Below, in pieces: positions 16,913 through 26,312 of a stretch of 47,699 bases of DNA (positions are counted from its first letter, which is position 1; every line of letters starts with the position of its first letter). The notes under the pieces were generated by a model. The model did no database searches. It was not told the DNA's origin and saw nothing but the letters and a program-made list of their open reading frames with translations. Origin of the DNA: Lachnospiraceae bacterium (GTDB taxonomy: Bacteria; Bacillota; Clostridia; Lachnospirales; Lachnospiraceae). Location of the stretch: contig JAAUZH010000032.1 in assembly GCA_014804675.1 (NCBI GenBank), positions 84,487 through 132,185 of the forward strand, written 5' to 3'. The translations under genes were made by a program, and so were the position numbers.

Positions 16913-18565
16913 TTATACATTGAAGCAGCTTCCGCCTACGAACTCTCTCACAATGGAGTTATTGGGAAGATTTTCGCTGCTGACGCCTAAGAAGTAATCC
17001 AGAAATTTTAAAAGCCTTTTTGCCTCATAATATTCCGGTTCTCCCTTAGATATCTGAAACAGAAGCGGCTCCGCGAACTGCTTCAATACTGCCAGCTCGT
17101 AAATCAATGCAGAATTGAAAAACGCATCTGCACTTTCCTGAAAAGGAAAAATATTTTCCTCTTCTCCTCTTCTTACAGAGCTCCACATCTGAATGGTCCT
17201 CTTTGCAGCAGTTCCTCTTGTCCTGGCATCTCTTACCATACGTCTTATCAATCTGCCGTCCGTAGTTGGAATCCGGTTGTGCTCATCAATATTCAAGCTG
17301 GTCAAAGCGCTGATATAGATTTTAAATTTACTGCTGTTTGGCAGGGAATGGGACATTCTATCATTCAATCCATGAATGCCTTCAATGACCAGAATATCAT
17401 CTTCTCCCAAGCTTTTTCTGTTTCCTTTATATTCTCTCTTGCCGGTTTTAAAATTGAAAGTAGGAAGCTCTACTTCTTTGCCCTCCAGCAAAGCACACAT
17501 ATCCTGATTGAACTGTTCTAAATCAATGGCTTCCAGGCACTCAAAATTGTAATCTCCGTTTTCATCCTTAGGCGTCTTATCCCGGTCCACAAAATAATCA
17601 TCCACTGCAATGGGATGTGGTGTCAGCCCATAAGTGCGAAGCTGTATGGAAAGCCTGTGGGAAAAGGTGGTCTTTCCACTGGAAGAGGGGCCTGCAATCA
17701 TAACAAATTTCACACCGCTCCTTGCGGCAATTTCTTCGGCGATTTCTCCAATTCTTCTTTCCTGCTGGGCCTCCTGTACCAAAACCAGTTCACTCAAGTT
17801 TCCTGCACAAATTTGATTATTCAAATCCCCTACCGTATCAATTCCAAGCTTTCTTCCCCAGTCTCCAGCCTGCTTTAATGTTTCAAACAGCTTCTGTCTT
17901 GGCTTGAACTCTTCTACCAGTTTTGGCTCGTGCCGCTCCGGCAGATTCAGCATCAGCCCGTTCTCATAATAAGAAACCTGGAAGTATTTCACATAGCCTG
18001 TACTGGGCAGCATATGTCCATAAAAATAATCAAAATAACCATCCAGCTCATATACATTTACCGTGGAGCTTCTCCGATAGCGGAATAGATTTTCCTTATC
18101 TGTCATGCCCCGGTCCTTAAAAAGTCTGGTAGCATACTCAATGGGATAGGTTTCCTTTCTAATGGGCAGGTTGGACTTGACCAGTTCTTTCATTCTGTCA
18201 TTGACCTGCTCCGCCAGCTTTGGCGTAATTTCCGCTTCCCCGCTGCTGCAGTAATACCCCTTTCCGATGGAAAACTCCACCTTGATTTTTGCCGCTTCTT
18301 TTACTCCCAAAATATCCGATACTGCTTTCAGCAATAAAAGAGTAGCCGTCCTCACATAGGTCTTATGACCTGCTGACTCGTGCAGCGTTATAAAACCGAT
18401 TTCACAGGATTTCTTTAGTGTCTTCTGCAGCTCTGTCATTTTTCCGTTCACAAACACAAGCGCTATCAGGTCTTCGTATTCTCCCTGATATTCATTTGCA
18501 ATCGCTTCATAGGATATTCCTGTGGGATATTCCTTTTCTTTTCCTCCAATTGTTACTTTTACCAT
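16913..18565 (-). CDS. TGS-domain nucleoside (uridine) kinase-like protein
   Basis: 550 aa. The N-terminus is a TGS/threonyl-tRNA-synthetase-like region (MVKVTIGGKEKEYPTGISYE, and the SAD-like segment around KETYPIEYATRLF). The C-terminal half is a P-loop kinase of the uridine kinase/phosphoribulokinase family, with Walker A IAGPSSSGKTTFSHRL near residue 292, HPIAVDDYFVDRD, and the DARTRGTAA lid-type segment. This two-domain arrangement is common in Clostridia, and its exact substrate is not established there; phosphorylation of a nucleoside is the family expectation. It lies between rnpB and the nif3-type gene, 22 bp from the latter, and is probably the end of that operon. Confidence 0.88.
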   Translation of the reverse strand: MVKVTIGGKEKEYPTGISYEAIANEYQGEYEDLIALVFVNGKMTELQKTLKKSCEIGFITLHESAGHKTYVRTATLLLLKAVSDILGVKEAAKIKVEFSIGKGYYCSSGEAEITPKLAEQVNDRMKELVKSNLPIRKETYPIEYATRLFKDRGMTDKENLFRYRRSSTVNVYELDGYFDYFYGHMLPSTGYVKYFQVSYYENGLMLNLPERHEPKLVEEFKPRQKLFETLKQAGDWGRKLGIDTVGDLNNQICAGNLSELVLVQEAQQERRIGEIAEEIAARSGVKFVMIAGPSSSGKTTFSHRLSIQLRTYGLTPHPIAVDDYFVDRDKTPKDENGDYNFECLEAIDLEQFNQDMCALLEGKEVELPTFNFKTGKREYKGNRKSLGEDDILVIEGIHGLNDRMSHSLPNSSKFKIYISALTSLNIDEHNRIPTTDGRLIRRMVRDARTRGTAAKRTIQMWSSVRRGEEENIFPFQESADAFFNSALIYELAVLKQFAEPLLFQISKGEPEYYEAKRLLKFLDYFLGVSSENLPNNSIVREFVGGSCFNV

Positions 18566-18587
18566 AACTGTTTTCCTCTTCCCATAG

Positions 18588-19370
18588 CTATATAATTATA
18601 AAGGGCACCTCCCGTTTGGGCGCAATCACTTGGATTTCCCTGCATTCCCGGAGCAAATACTCCTTCATATAAGGCACAAAAATCTGTTCCAGTCCAAAAT
18701 GACCGGCATCAATGATAAAAAGTCCCTGTGCTTCTGCATCAATCCCTTCGTGATGGTCAATGTCACCGGTAATCATCACATCCGCCCCACCGTCTATGGC
18801 CGCCTTTATCATAGATTTTCCGGAACCGGGCATAATTGCCGCTGTTTCCAAATCCGCTTCCAAATCCCCGAACACCTTCACATGGTGAATTCCAAATTTC
18901 TCCTTTATAAGCTCTGCACATTCCCGCAGTGTCATTACCTTAGGCAGCTTTCCGATCCTGCCAAAGCCTTCCTTGGAAATTTCATCTTCAAATGTGGTTT
19001 CCAGGACTTTCCTGTTTTTCAGCCCGATTTCATCTGCTGCCGCATCTGCCATTCCCATAACATCAAAATTCGTGTGCATGGCATAATAACACATATCATG
19101 TTGTATTAATTTTATGAGACGGCGGCCAATAAAATGCTCTGCTGTTATTTTCTTAACCGGCTTAAAAATCATAGGATGATGTGTCAGGAGCATATCCGCC
19201 TCCTTTTTCACCGCATCTTCCACCACTTTATCTGTTGCATCCAATGCAATATAAATCCGTTTGACCTCTTTATCCCGTCTTCCCGTCATAAGTCCCACAT
19301 TGTCCCACTCACTGGCATACATAATGGGAGAAAGCGCTTCCAGCTTCTCCATCACTGTTTCACACCGCAT
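18588..19370 (-). CDS. Nif3-like dinuclear metal centre protein
   Basis: 260 aa. GTP-cyclohydrolase-I-type-2/Nif3 family: metal-site histidines in LLTHHPMIFKP and in YYAMHTNFDV, and a late ligand segment GDIDHHEGIDAEAQG plus DAGHFGLEQ. The core is of normal length and lacks the extra PII-like insert of longer members. The start was moved to ATG 19370, preceded by AAGGAGGTG; the upstream open stretch overlaps trmK and is not protein-like. It follows trmK by 14 bp, the usual neighbour in Firmicutes, so the pair is probably cotranscribed with rpoD. Its molecular role is still uncertain in the family. Confidence 0.92.
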   Translation of the reverse strand: MRCETVMEKLEALSPIMYASEWDNVGLMTGRRDKEVKRIYIALDATDKVVEDAVKKEADMLLTHHPMIFKPVKKITAEHFIGRRLIKLIQHDMCYYAMHTNFDVMGMADAAADEIGLKNRKVLETTFEDEISKEGFGRIGKLPKVMTLRECAELIKEKFGIHHVKVFGDLEADLETAAIMPGSGKSMIKAAIDGGADVMITGDIDHHEGIDAEAQGLFIIDAGHFGLEQIFVPYMKEYLLRECREIQVIAPKREVPFIII

Positions 19371-19384
19371 ATAAAAACACCTCC

Positions 19385-20095
19385 TTAAAACCCCGCAAGA
19401 CATTCCTCTATACACCGAAGCCTTTCCAATAGCTCCTTTTTCCGTTCCAGTCTCCTGGAAATGTCTCCCGCCTCCTGCTCCGGACTCAACCGCTCTATGG
19501 TCTGTCTGGCTGTTTCTTTTTCTTTTTGTAAGTATTGGAAAAGCACCGGATGCTTTTCCTTTAGCAAAAGGGGGCCATACAGCTCTTCCTTTTGCGTATA
19601 TGGACCGCATACCTCCCGGGCTGCTTTTTCCGCCCGCATCATGGGATAATACTTACCATCCTCATAAACCATATCTTCCCTTACAATAACATAGTAATTC
19701 TGGAAAAGGAACCGGCGCACAAGCCATATTTCCGACTGGGGCTGTAAAATCAATGTTTTTATAGTAGAAAGTCGTTTCATGGCATCCTCTAAAATATGAA
19801 GCGTAAGCTTACCGCCCATACCTGCACAAATCAAGGTATCCGCTTCACCATCTTCTAAGGCTGCCGCTCCATCCGACAATCTGGTTTCTATGTAAGGAGA
19901 CAATCCTTTTCGTTCAATATTTTCCTTCGCCCGAAGCAGGGGACCTTGATTGATATCCATTGCTATCACAGAGCTGCATTTCTGTTCTTCCATCAGGCAA
20001 ATGGAAACATACCCGTGGTCACAGCCAATGTCTGCCGGCAATTCTCCTTCTTCTACCAGGTCCACAATTGCCCTTAAACGTTTTGATAATTCCAT
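19385..20095 (-). CDS. trmK: tRNA (adenine22-N1)-methyltransferase
   Basis: 236 aa. SAM-dependent methyltransferase of the TrmK family (COG2384), which methylates N1 of A22 in the tRNA D-loop. The SAM-binding motif is ADIGCDHGYVSI (residues about 20-31), and the family-specific ICAGMGGKL and ILQPQSEIWLVRRFL are present. A C-terminal Glu/Arg-rich helical extension matches the family. It sits between rpoD and nif3, as in Bacillus and other Firmicutes, with 13 bp to rpoD. Confidence 0.93.
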   Translation of the reverse strand: MELSKRLRAIVDLVEEGELPADIGCDHGYVSICLMEEQKCSSVIAMDINQGPLLRAKENIERKGLSPYIETRLSDGAAALEDGEADTLICAGMGGKLTLHILEDAMKRLSTIKTLILQPQSEIWLVRRFLFQNYYVIVREDMVYEDGKYYPMMRAEKAAREVCGPYTQKEELYGPLLLKEKHPVLFQYLQKEKETARQTIERLSPEQEAGDISRRLERKKELLERLRCIEECLAGF

Positions 20096-20108
20096 AGCTT
20101 CCTGCCTG

Positions 20109-21218
20109 TCAGTCCAAATAATCCTTTAATTTCCTGCTTCTGCTTGGATGGCGAAGCTTTCTTAAGGCTTTTGCCTCAATCTGCCGGATACGCTCACGAG
20201 TCACGTTAAATTCCTTGCCTACTTCTTCTAAGGTTCTCGCCCTGCCATCGTCCAAGCCGAAACGAAGCTTCAACACTTTTTGTTCTCTTTCCGTTAAGGT
20301 ATCCAGCACTTCCCCAAGCTGCTCCCTTAACAGAGTAAAGGCAGCTGCATCAGCAGGCACCGGTACGTTATCATCCTGAATGAAATCACCCAGATGGGAA
20401 TCCTCTTCTTCCCCGATAGGAGTTTCTAACGATACCGGCTCTTGAGAAATCTTCAAAATCTCCCTTACCCGGTCTTCAGGCATGTTGATTTCCGCAGCAA
20501 TTTCTTCCGGGGTAGGCTCCCGTCCCAATTCCTGCAGCAGCTGTCTGCTGACCCTGATCAGCTTGTTGATGGTTTCCACCATATGAACCGGGATACGGAT
20601 GGTCCTTGCCTGATCGGCAATGGCTCTTGTAATAGCCTGACGAATCCACCATGTGGCATAAGTGGAAAATTTGTATCCCTTTCGGTAATCAAATTTTTCC
20701 ACCGCCTTAATAAGACCCAGATTTCCTTCCTGAATCAAATCAAGAAAAAGCATTCCTCTTCCCACATATCGCTTGGCAATGCTGACTACAAGACGCAAGT
20801 TTGCTTCCGCTAACCGTTTCTTTGCCTCTTCATCACCCGTTTCCATTTTCTTTGCAAGCTCAATTTCCTCTTCTGCACTTAAAAGGGGCACCTTGCCGAT
20901 TTCCTTTAAATACATACGAACCGGATCTTCAATGCTGACACCGTCCGGAACGGACAGATCGATGTTCTCCACATCTACCTCTTCCTCTTCCGCTAAGATA
21001 ATTTCTTCATCCGGCTCGTCCTCCTCAGTGATACGGAGCACATCCACTCCCGCATGCTCCAGGGTTTCCAATATCTTATCAAATTGTTCTTCTTCCAATG
21101 ACATACCAGCAAAAAAATCACTAATTTCCTGATATTCCAAGACATTCTTTTTCTTTTTGGCAAGGCTTAAGAGATTTTTCAGCTTCTCCTCAAACTTTGC
21201 TATTGTGTTTTCGTCCAT
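20109..21218 (-). CDS. rpoD: RNA polymerase primary sigma factor
   Basis: Housekeeping sigma-70 (SigA/RpoD), 369 aa. Region 1.1 is short and acidic; region 1.2 reads [16 protein letters not shown]; region 2.2-2.4 includes [20 protein letters not shown] and [19 protein letters not shown]; region 3 follows VHMVETINK; region 4 includes the -35 reading helix [20 protein letters not shown]. Length is typical of Firmicutes SigA without a long non-conserved insert. It is the third gene of the dgt-dnaG-rpoD cluster (macromolecular synthesis operon); the start follows GGAAGGACGACTAA. Confidence 0.97.
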   Translation of the reverse strand: MDENTIAKFEEKLKNLLSLAKKKKNVLEYQEISDFFAGMSLEEEQFDKILETLEHAGVDVLRITEEDEPDEEIILAEEEEVDVENIDLSVPDGVSIEDPVRMYLKEIGKVPLLSAEEEIELAKKMETGDEEAKKRLAEANLRLVVSIAKRYVGRGMLFLDLIQEGNLGLIKAVEKFDYRKGYKFSTYATWWIRQAITRAIADQARTIRIPVHMVETINKLIRVSRQLLQELGREPTPEEIAAEINMPEDRVREILKISQEPVSLETPIGEEEDSHLGDFIQDDNVPVPADAAAFTLLREQLGEVLDTLTEREQKVLKLRFGLDDGRARTLEEVGKEFNVTRERIRQIEAKALRKLRHPSRSRKLKDYLD

Positions 21219-21258
21219 TTAGTCGTCCTTCCTTCCTAAATCTGTTCCTATTTTAACC

Positions 21259-23031
21259 TTATTCCAGAGAAATATGCACTTTTTCCAGTTCTTCCAATGC
21301 TCTCTTTCCCGCAACAGCCTTGTCTAAAGCGGTTATATCCATTCTCATTCTTTCCGTATAGTATTGGTAACTGCATTTCTTCACCCTTATAATAATATCC
21401 CGGAATGCCTTCTCCCTGTCCTGCTTGGTTTCCAATGCCTCCAGCTTTGTATTAAAAAGATTTGCCACTTCCCTCTGCTCTTTTTCGTCCGTAAACATAC
21501 TGATGATTCCGGCCGGATTCACAGCCCCCTCTTCCAGCTGTTCAAACAGCTTTTCCGCCACCTTCACATAAAGCTCCTGGGTAAAATCACTGACTTCAAT
21601 ATATTTTTTCACAATGGGATATGCCCTTGGCTCCTCAATAAGCCAGGTAAACAATACTTTTTGTGCTTTGACACCCGGGTCCTCTTTCTTTTCCCTGCTC
21701 TGTATGCCGGATCTGGGCTTTACCGTTTCCTTTACCAGCCCGGTCCTTGCTGCATAAGAGGAAACCAGCTTCCTTAGATTTTCAAAGCCTATGTGATATT
21801 TGTCAGCTACCGCCTCGATATAATTTTCCCGCTCCACTTCCTCCGTAAAATTGCAAAGCTTTTTTGCAATTTCATTATGGAACCTTGTCTTTCCTTCCGG
21901 GTCTGACAAATCGAACTCCCTTTGCAGGATGCGCAGTTCAAAAAAGAAGCTGTTTTCCGCCTCCTCCATGCGCTTTTCAAAAGCTTCCTTTCCCAGATTC
22001 CTGATAAACTCATCCGGGTCCTTATAAGGCTCTAAATTAATGACCTTTCCGGTAAGTCCCACCTCTCTCAAAATTCCAATGGCCCGCAGCGCCGCTTTTG
22101 TTCCTGCTCCGTCACTGTCGTAGGATAAAAGCACCTGCTCTGTATAACGCCTTAGAAGATTGGCCTGTCCACTTGTAAAAGCGGTGCCAAGGGAAGCTAC
22201 CGCCTGATTGAATCCCGCCTGATGCATAGCGATTACATCCATATATCCTTCACATAGGATCATGTTGCCTTTTCTGGATGTGCGGGCAAAATTCAGCCCA
22301 TACAGGTTCCGGCTCTTATCAAAAATTTCCGTTTCGGGAGAATTCAGATACTTCGGCTCTCCTTCTCCCATGACCCTTCCTCCAAAGCCTATGACCCGGT
22401 GATTGATATCCTGAATGGGAAACATGACACGATTCCAAAACTTATCGCACATTCCAATTTTTTCACTGTAGCTTACAAGTCCCGCTGCTTTCAGCAGCTC
22501 ATCGCCATAGCCCTTCTTTCTTAAATACAGGTACAGGTCGTTGCTGGTCTTATTGGAATAACCGAGCCCAAACCCCTTCATGGTTTCTTCGCTCAACTGT
22601 CTTCTTCTCAAGTACTCATAGCCCGCCTGTCCATGCTTGTCCCGAAGCTGATAAAAAAAGTACTTTGCCGCCTCTTTATTGATTTCCAAAAGAGCTGCCC
22701 GCCTGCTTTCCTTTTTTTTCATCTCTTCGTTATATTCCAGCTCCGGAAGCGGTACTCCTGCCCTGTCCGCCAGCATCTTTACTGCTTCCGAAAAATTGTA
22801 ATTCTCATAATTCATAATAAAGGTAAAGACATTCCCCCCTGCACCACATCCAAAGCAATAATACATCTGCTTCTGGGGCGATACGGAAAAGGATGAGGTC
22901 TTTTCATTATGAAAGGGGCACAGTCCGAAATAGCTGGCTCCTTTTTTCTGCATGCGCACATAACCGGAAATCACATCTACGATATCATTTTTTTGTCTTA
23001 TCTCTTCTATTATCTCTTCTGGATAATACAC
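21259..23031 (-). CDS. dnaG: DNA primase
   Basis: 590 aa, synthesises RNA primers at the replication fork. The N-terminal CHC2 zinc site is complete (Cys38, His41, Cys59, Cys62), followed by the catalytic core with EGYMDVIAMHQAG and the TOPRIM metal site SYDSDGAGTKAA. The C-terminal 150 residues form the helicase-binding region. Translation starts at a GTG codon (MYYPEEIIEEIRQ) after GGGATAAGGC. It is 40 bp upstream of rpoD and 24 bp after dgt on the same strand. Confidence 0.96.
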   Translation of the reverse strand: MYYPEEIIEEIRQKNDIVDVISGYVRMQKKGASYFGLCPFHNEKTSSFSVSPQKQMYYCFGCGAGGNVFTFIMNYENYNFSEAVKMLADRAGVPLPELEYNEEMKKKESRRAALLEINKEAAKYFFYQLRDKHGQAGYEYLRRRQLSEETMKGFGLGYSNKTSNDLYLYLRKKGYGDELLKAAGLVSYSEKIGMCDKFWNRVMFPIQDINHRVIGFGGRVMGEGEPKYLNSPETEIFDKSRNLYGLNFARTSRKGNMILCEGYMDVIAMHQAGFNQAVASLGTAFTSGQANLLRRYTEQVLLSYDSDGAGTKAALRAIGILREVGLTGKVINLEPYKDPDEFIRNLGKEAFEKRMEEAENSFFFELRILQREFDLSDPEGKTRFHNEIAKKLCNFTEEVERENYIEAVADKYHIGFENLRKLVSSYAARTGLVKETVKPRSGIQSREKKEDPGVKAQKVLFTWLIEEPRAYPIVKKYIEVSDFTQELYVKVAEKLFEQLEEGAVNPAGIISMFTDEKEQREVANLFNTKLEALETKQDREKAFRDIIIRVKKCSYQYYTERMRMDITALDKAVAGKRALEELEKVHISLE

Positions 23032-23055
23032 GCCTTATCCCACTCCCTTTTATCA

Positions 23056-24063
23056 TCAGCCATGCCAGGTTCTCGGAACAAAGATTTCTTCATACTTGGC
23101 AATGGCAAACCGGTCTGTCATCCCCGCTATATGGTCACATACAATCCTTTCTGCCGGAGTATTATCCCGCTCCATGATCTGGAGCAGTTCCTTTGGAAGC
23201 AGTTCCAAATGCTTCAGATAATAGCTATAAAGCGCTTCTATCAGCATCTCAGCTTTCCCTTCCTCGCTTTTGGCAACAGGATTCTGATATATATGTTCAA
23301 ACATGAAAGCCCTGATATCCTTCATTGCCTGAGCTACCGGCTCTGACATGACAATGTCATTTTTCCCTCTGCTGTTTACTACAATGTCATGGATAAAGTG
23401 ATCCAGTCTCTCTCTGGTGGTATAACCGATTACCTTTCCGATGGACCATGGCACATCTGCATCCTTTAACAGATTGGCGCGAATAGCATCATCCATGTCA
23501 TGGTGAATATATGCTATTTTATCGGAAAGCCTTACGATTTTCCCCTCTAAAGTAGAAGGAACGTTGGCCGTCTGATGATTCTTGATACCGTCTCTTACTT
23601 CCTTAGTCAGATTCAGCCCCATGCCATCCTTTTCCAGCACATCAATCGTCCGGACACTTTGGTCACTATGTACGAAGCCGAGAGGACATATGTTATTCAG
23701 CGCCCTCTCTCCTGCATGTCCAAAGGGAGTATGCCCCAGGTCATGCCCCAACGCAATTGCTTCCACCAGGTCCTCATTTAATAAAAGCGCTTTTGCTATG
23801 GTTCTGGCATTCTGGGATACCTCCAGCGTATGGGTAAGCCTTGTACGGTAATGGTCTCCGTCCGGCGCTAAAAACACCTGGGTTTTATCCTTTAACCTTC
23901 GAAAAGACTTGCTATGGAGAATCCTGTCCCTGTCCCTTTGAAAGACCGGGCGGATATCACATTGCTCCTCTTCCCGAAGCCTTCCTTTTGAATTCCGGCT
24001 TAAGCAGGCATAAGGACTCAGATATTCACTTTCTCTTTCTTCCAACTGCTCTCTGATCGTCAT
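23056..24063 (-). CDS. dgt: deoxyguanosinetriphosphate triphosphohydrolase-like protein
   Basis: 335 aa HD-domain enzyme of the dGTPase type that hydrolyses dNTPs to nucleoside and triphosphate. Metal-site residues are visible in TRLTHTLEVSQNART and in ALGHDLGHTPFGHAGE, with a further conserved block AYIHHDMDDAIRA. Length fits the short, type 2 dGTPase-like branch. It is the first gene of the cluster with dnaG and rpoD, the standard order in Clostridia. Members of this branch differ in nucleotide preference, so the substrate is inferred. Confidence 0.93.
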   Translation of the reverse strand: MTIREQLEERESEYLSPYACLSRNSKGRLREEEQCDIRPVFQRDRDRILHSKSFRRLKDKTQVFLAPDGDHYRTRLTHTLEVSQNARTIAKALLLNEDLVEAIALGHDLGHTPFGHAGERALNNICPLGFVHSDQSVRTIDVLEKDGMGLNLTKEVRDGIKNHQTANVPSTLEGKIVRLSDKIAYIHHDMDDAIRANLLKDADVPWSIGKVIGYTTRERLDHFIHDIVVNSRGKNDIVMSEPVAQAMKDIRAFMFEHIYQNPVAKSEEGKAEMLIEALYSYYLKHLELLPKELLQIMERDNTPAERIVCDHIAGMTDRFAIAKYEEIFVPRTWHG

Positions 24064-24157
24064 GACATTCCCTCTTTATGCTGCGCTGTTTTTTGCGTCT
24101 TTTTATATATTCGCCAAAAAATCGATAATTCCTTTTATATTTTTAAAATTTTTTCTC

Positions 24158-24853
24158 TCACCCAAAAACAGAGGCAAAAACAGGAGCAAGCACTACCGTT
24201 ATCAATCCGCTTACTACAATGGCAAGAGAGCTCATGGCACCCTGTACCTGCCCCAGCTCAAGCATCTTAGAAGTTCCAATCGCATGAGATGCAGTTCCTA
24301 CGCACACTCCCTGAGCCACCGGTTCCTTAATCCGGAACCACTTCAACAAGGCAGGTCCTAATATGGCTCCCATCAAGCCTGCTACAAGAGTTCCAACAAT
24401 AGTAATTCCGGTAATTCCCCCTAACTCCTCACAAGTGCCCAGAGCAATTGCCGTAGTAATGGACTTCGGGAGCAGGGAAACCATCAATATCGGTTCCATT
24501 TTACACAAGGCTGCCATCCCGCCGATAACCAGTCCATGGGCAATACAGCCTGCCAGCACACCTGCCAGAATTGCAAGGGCATTTTTCCTTAATATCTGAA
24601 ACTGCTTATACAGGGGAACAGCCAGGCAGACCGTAGCCGGAGTTAAAAAATAAGTGATATACCTGGCTCCCTGGTCAAAGGTTTCATAATCCACATGGAA
24701 AAACCATAAAAACAAAACAACAATAATAGTTGATATCAAAAGGGGGTTTAAAATGGAAAGCTTACATTTCTTTTGAAGCCACGCAGCAAAAAAATAACAT
24801 CCAAGCCCAAAGGCCATTCCAAAATAGCCCCACTGCTGCAACAATTCATTCAT
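24158..24853 (-). CDS. lrgB: LrgB/CidB family membrane protein
   Basis: 231 aa polytopic membrane protein of the LrgB family, partner of the holin-like LrgA. About eight hydrophobic segments and the family-typical VSLLPKSITTAIALGTCEELGG and ASHAIGTSKMLELG are present. ATG 24853 is chosen because AAAGGAGG lies 9 nt upstream; it overlaps the stop of the LrgA-like gene by 4 bp. The pair is linked in other Firmicutes to control of murein hydrolases, pyruvate uptake or overflow metabolism. No LytSR-type two-component system is nearby. Confidence 0.9.
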   Translation of the reverse strand: MNELLQQWGYFGMAFGLGCYFFAAWLQKKCKLSILNPLLISTIIVVLFLWFFHVDYETFDQGARYITYFLTPATVCLAVPLYKQFQILRKNALAILAGVLAGCIAHGLVIGGMAALCKMEPILMVSLLPKSITTAIALGTCEELGGITGITIVGTLVAGLMGAILGPALLKWFRIKEPVAQGVCVGTASHAIGTSKMLELGQVQGAMSSLAIVVSGLITVVLAPVFASVFG

Positions 24854-25236
24854 TCCGAAATTCCTCCTTTGCCACAATCCTTTTTCCTATTGGCAAGCAG
24901 TTTCATAACGGACTGGGTTACCACCCCTGTCACCACAGTAGTAACTATAGTAGACAAAACAATCGTTCCAACAATGGGCACAAATGCTCCTACTACCTTA
25001 TCCATTACCGTCACCAGACTAACACTGGGAGAGAGAAATAAAAGAGGCATAACCGCCAGAAAAAATTCCGAGGCCTCTTCAATCTGCCCCAGCTTCAAGC
25101 CCCCTGTCATCAGCAGCAGAAACAACAGCAAAAGCCCATATATGCTTGCCGGAACCGGAAGGGGCAGCAGGCTGTGCAGCATTTCTCCCAAAAAACTAAT
25201 TCCAATAATAATCATAAATTGTTTTACATATTTCAT
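24850..25236 (-). CDS. lrgA: CidA/LrgA family holin-like protein
   Basis: 128 aa with four predicted membrane segments. Conserved features are the segment LPLPVPASIYGLLLLFL and a hydrophobic run ending near LFLSPSVSLV, as in LrgA/CidA proteins. The C-terminus is basic. It is the first gene of a two-gene operon and overlaps the LrgB-like gene (ATGA). The ATG has AAGGAGTGG upstream. Confidence 0.9.
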   Translation of the reverse strand: MKYVKQFMIIIGISFLGEMLHSLLPLPVPASIYGLLLLFLLLMTGGLKLGQIEEASEFFLAVMPLLFLSPSVSLVTVMDKVVGAFVPIVGTIVLSTIVTTVVTGVVTQSVMKLLANRKKDCGKGGISE

Positions 25237-25260
25237 ACAAATCCACTCCTTATCACATGC

Positions 25261-25294
25261 AAAAACAGACTCAAAATCTCTTTCGAGTCTGTTT
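25261..25294 (-). terminator. terminator after the GerMN gene
   Basis: Stem AAACAGACTC / GAGTCTGTTT with a loop of about 12 nt, then TTTTT on the minus strand. A possible promoter TTGCAT-N18-TAATAT (25295-25324) for the LrgAB operon ends right at the stem, so some of this hairpin could form part of that leader. Confidence 0.7.
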
Positions 25295-25352
25295 ATATTA
25301 TCCGTTTTTTGACATATTATGCAATCTTTTTGCCTAAAAGGATTGGATTTTG

Positions 25353-25889
25353 TTACGGATTGCTCTCTTGAGTTTCAAAAAACTGCAATTCACCGTCATA
25401 AATCGCATGGCCTGTTTCCAGGGGTTTTCCTTCTACGGTAATTTTTACATGTTCACAATCATAAGCATCCAGAAAGGTATCTACAAGTCCACCCAGCACA
25501 ATATATTCCCCTGCAGTGCCCATCATAGATACATATTCCCCAAATTCCTTGGACATATCCAAATGCAGTAATTTCTCATTCTCTTCATCCACGGATACAG
25601 TTCTTACCTTTGTATCCAGAGATACGATATTCACTTTCGACAGCTCATCAATTAACGCTTCTGCCGACAGTTCGCTTAAAGTAACCTCTTTATATATGAT
25701 ACCGTCTGCATTCTCATTTCCATAATAAATAAGTACCTTTTGACTTTCTGTTTCATCCGGCTGCGTCTCCGCCTCTACGGTCGGGACCTCGCCTTCTTTC
25801 ATTCCCTGCTCCTGCCCATTTTCTCCACAGGAAGCAAGGCAGAGCAATATCAGACACAGTATTGCTGTAAGCACAAGCTTTCTCTTCAT
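25353..25889 (-). CDS. GerMN-domain lipoprotein
   Basis: 178 aa. Lipoprotein signal peptide MKRKLVLTAILCLILLCLASC (lipobox LASC, Cys21), an acidic linker, and one GerMN domain (about residues 55-170) containing VTLSELSAEALIDELSK and LDMSKEFGEYV. GerM-type proteins act in spore formation and germination or bind cell-wall polymers in the envelope. The chosen ATG has AGGAGG upstream; the open frame continues into the tRNA-Leu gene, which cannot be coding. It probably forms its own unit between tRNA-Leu and the terminator at 25261. Confidence 0.88.
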   Translation of the reverse strand: MKRKLVLTAILCLILLCLASCGENGQEQGMKEGEVPTVEAETQPDETESQKVLIYYGNENADGIIYKEVTLSELSAEALIDELSKVNIVSLDTKVRTVSVDEENEKLLHLDMSKEFGEYVSMMGTAGEYIVLGGLVDTFLDAYDCEHVKITVEGKPLETGHAIYDGELQFFETQESNP

Positions 25890-25973
25890 TTTAATTCCTC
25901 CTTTCTCCATTTCTTTTCCGATTGCCACTTCTTTTATCTCTATGTATTTATTTGCATCGTATAAAATATAAAA

Positions 25974-26001
25974 AACTCCCAAGAAAACTTTCCTGGGAGT
26001 C
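25974..26001 (-). terminator. terminator of tRNA-Leu
   Basis: Minus strand ACTCCCAGGAAA / TTTTCTTGGGAGT stem followed by TTTTTTAT, directly behind the tRNA 3' end. Confidence 0.85.
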
Positions 26002-26003
26002 CA

Positions 26004-26087
26004 TGCGGGAGATGGGACTTGAACCCACACGTCTATACAGACACAAGATCCTTAGTCTTGCCTGTCTGCCAATTCCAGCACTCCCGC
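26004..26087 (-). tRNA. tRNA-Leu (anticodon AAG)
   Basis: An 84-nt class II tRNA. Acceptor GCGGGAG/CTCCCGC, D-arm GGAATTGGCAGAC, anticodon stem CAAGA/TCTTG around CTAAGGA, long variable arm and T-arm GGGTTCAAGTCCC are all present. The loop position gives anticodon AAG, which reads CUU/CUN leucine codons after A34 modification. CCA is not encoded. Confidence 0.9.
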
Positions 26088-26312
26088 TGATGTCGAATCC
26101 ATTTGAATCATATTTGCATTCGCGACAAAAAATAGTATACCACAAAAATTCCAATTGTCAATACAATTTTTTGGTATCTTTTACATCTGCTGCTTTCACA
26201 TATGTACACAAAAAAGAAGATAACAGAATTTTTCTTTATCTTCTTTTTTGGAACATATCATTGATATTTTCGGAAATATCTTTCATTTTTTAAAGCCTTA
26301 GAAAGCTTTATT

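Noticed and set aside
16558..16990. Plus-strand reading frames over the RNase P region
   Set aside because: They lie on the strand opposite rnpB, with no ribosome site or protein-like composition.
19371..19610. 80-residue N-terminal extension of the Nif3-like protein
   Set aside because: It overlaps trmK, has no conserved features, and a strong AAGGAGG precedes ATG 19370.
25890..26030. Longer GerMN protein beginning inside tRNA-Leu
   Set aside because: The extension overlaps the tRNA and its terminator. ATG 25889 begins a lipoprotein signal peptide after AGGAGG.
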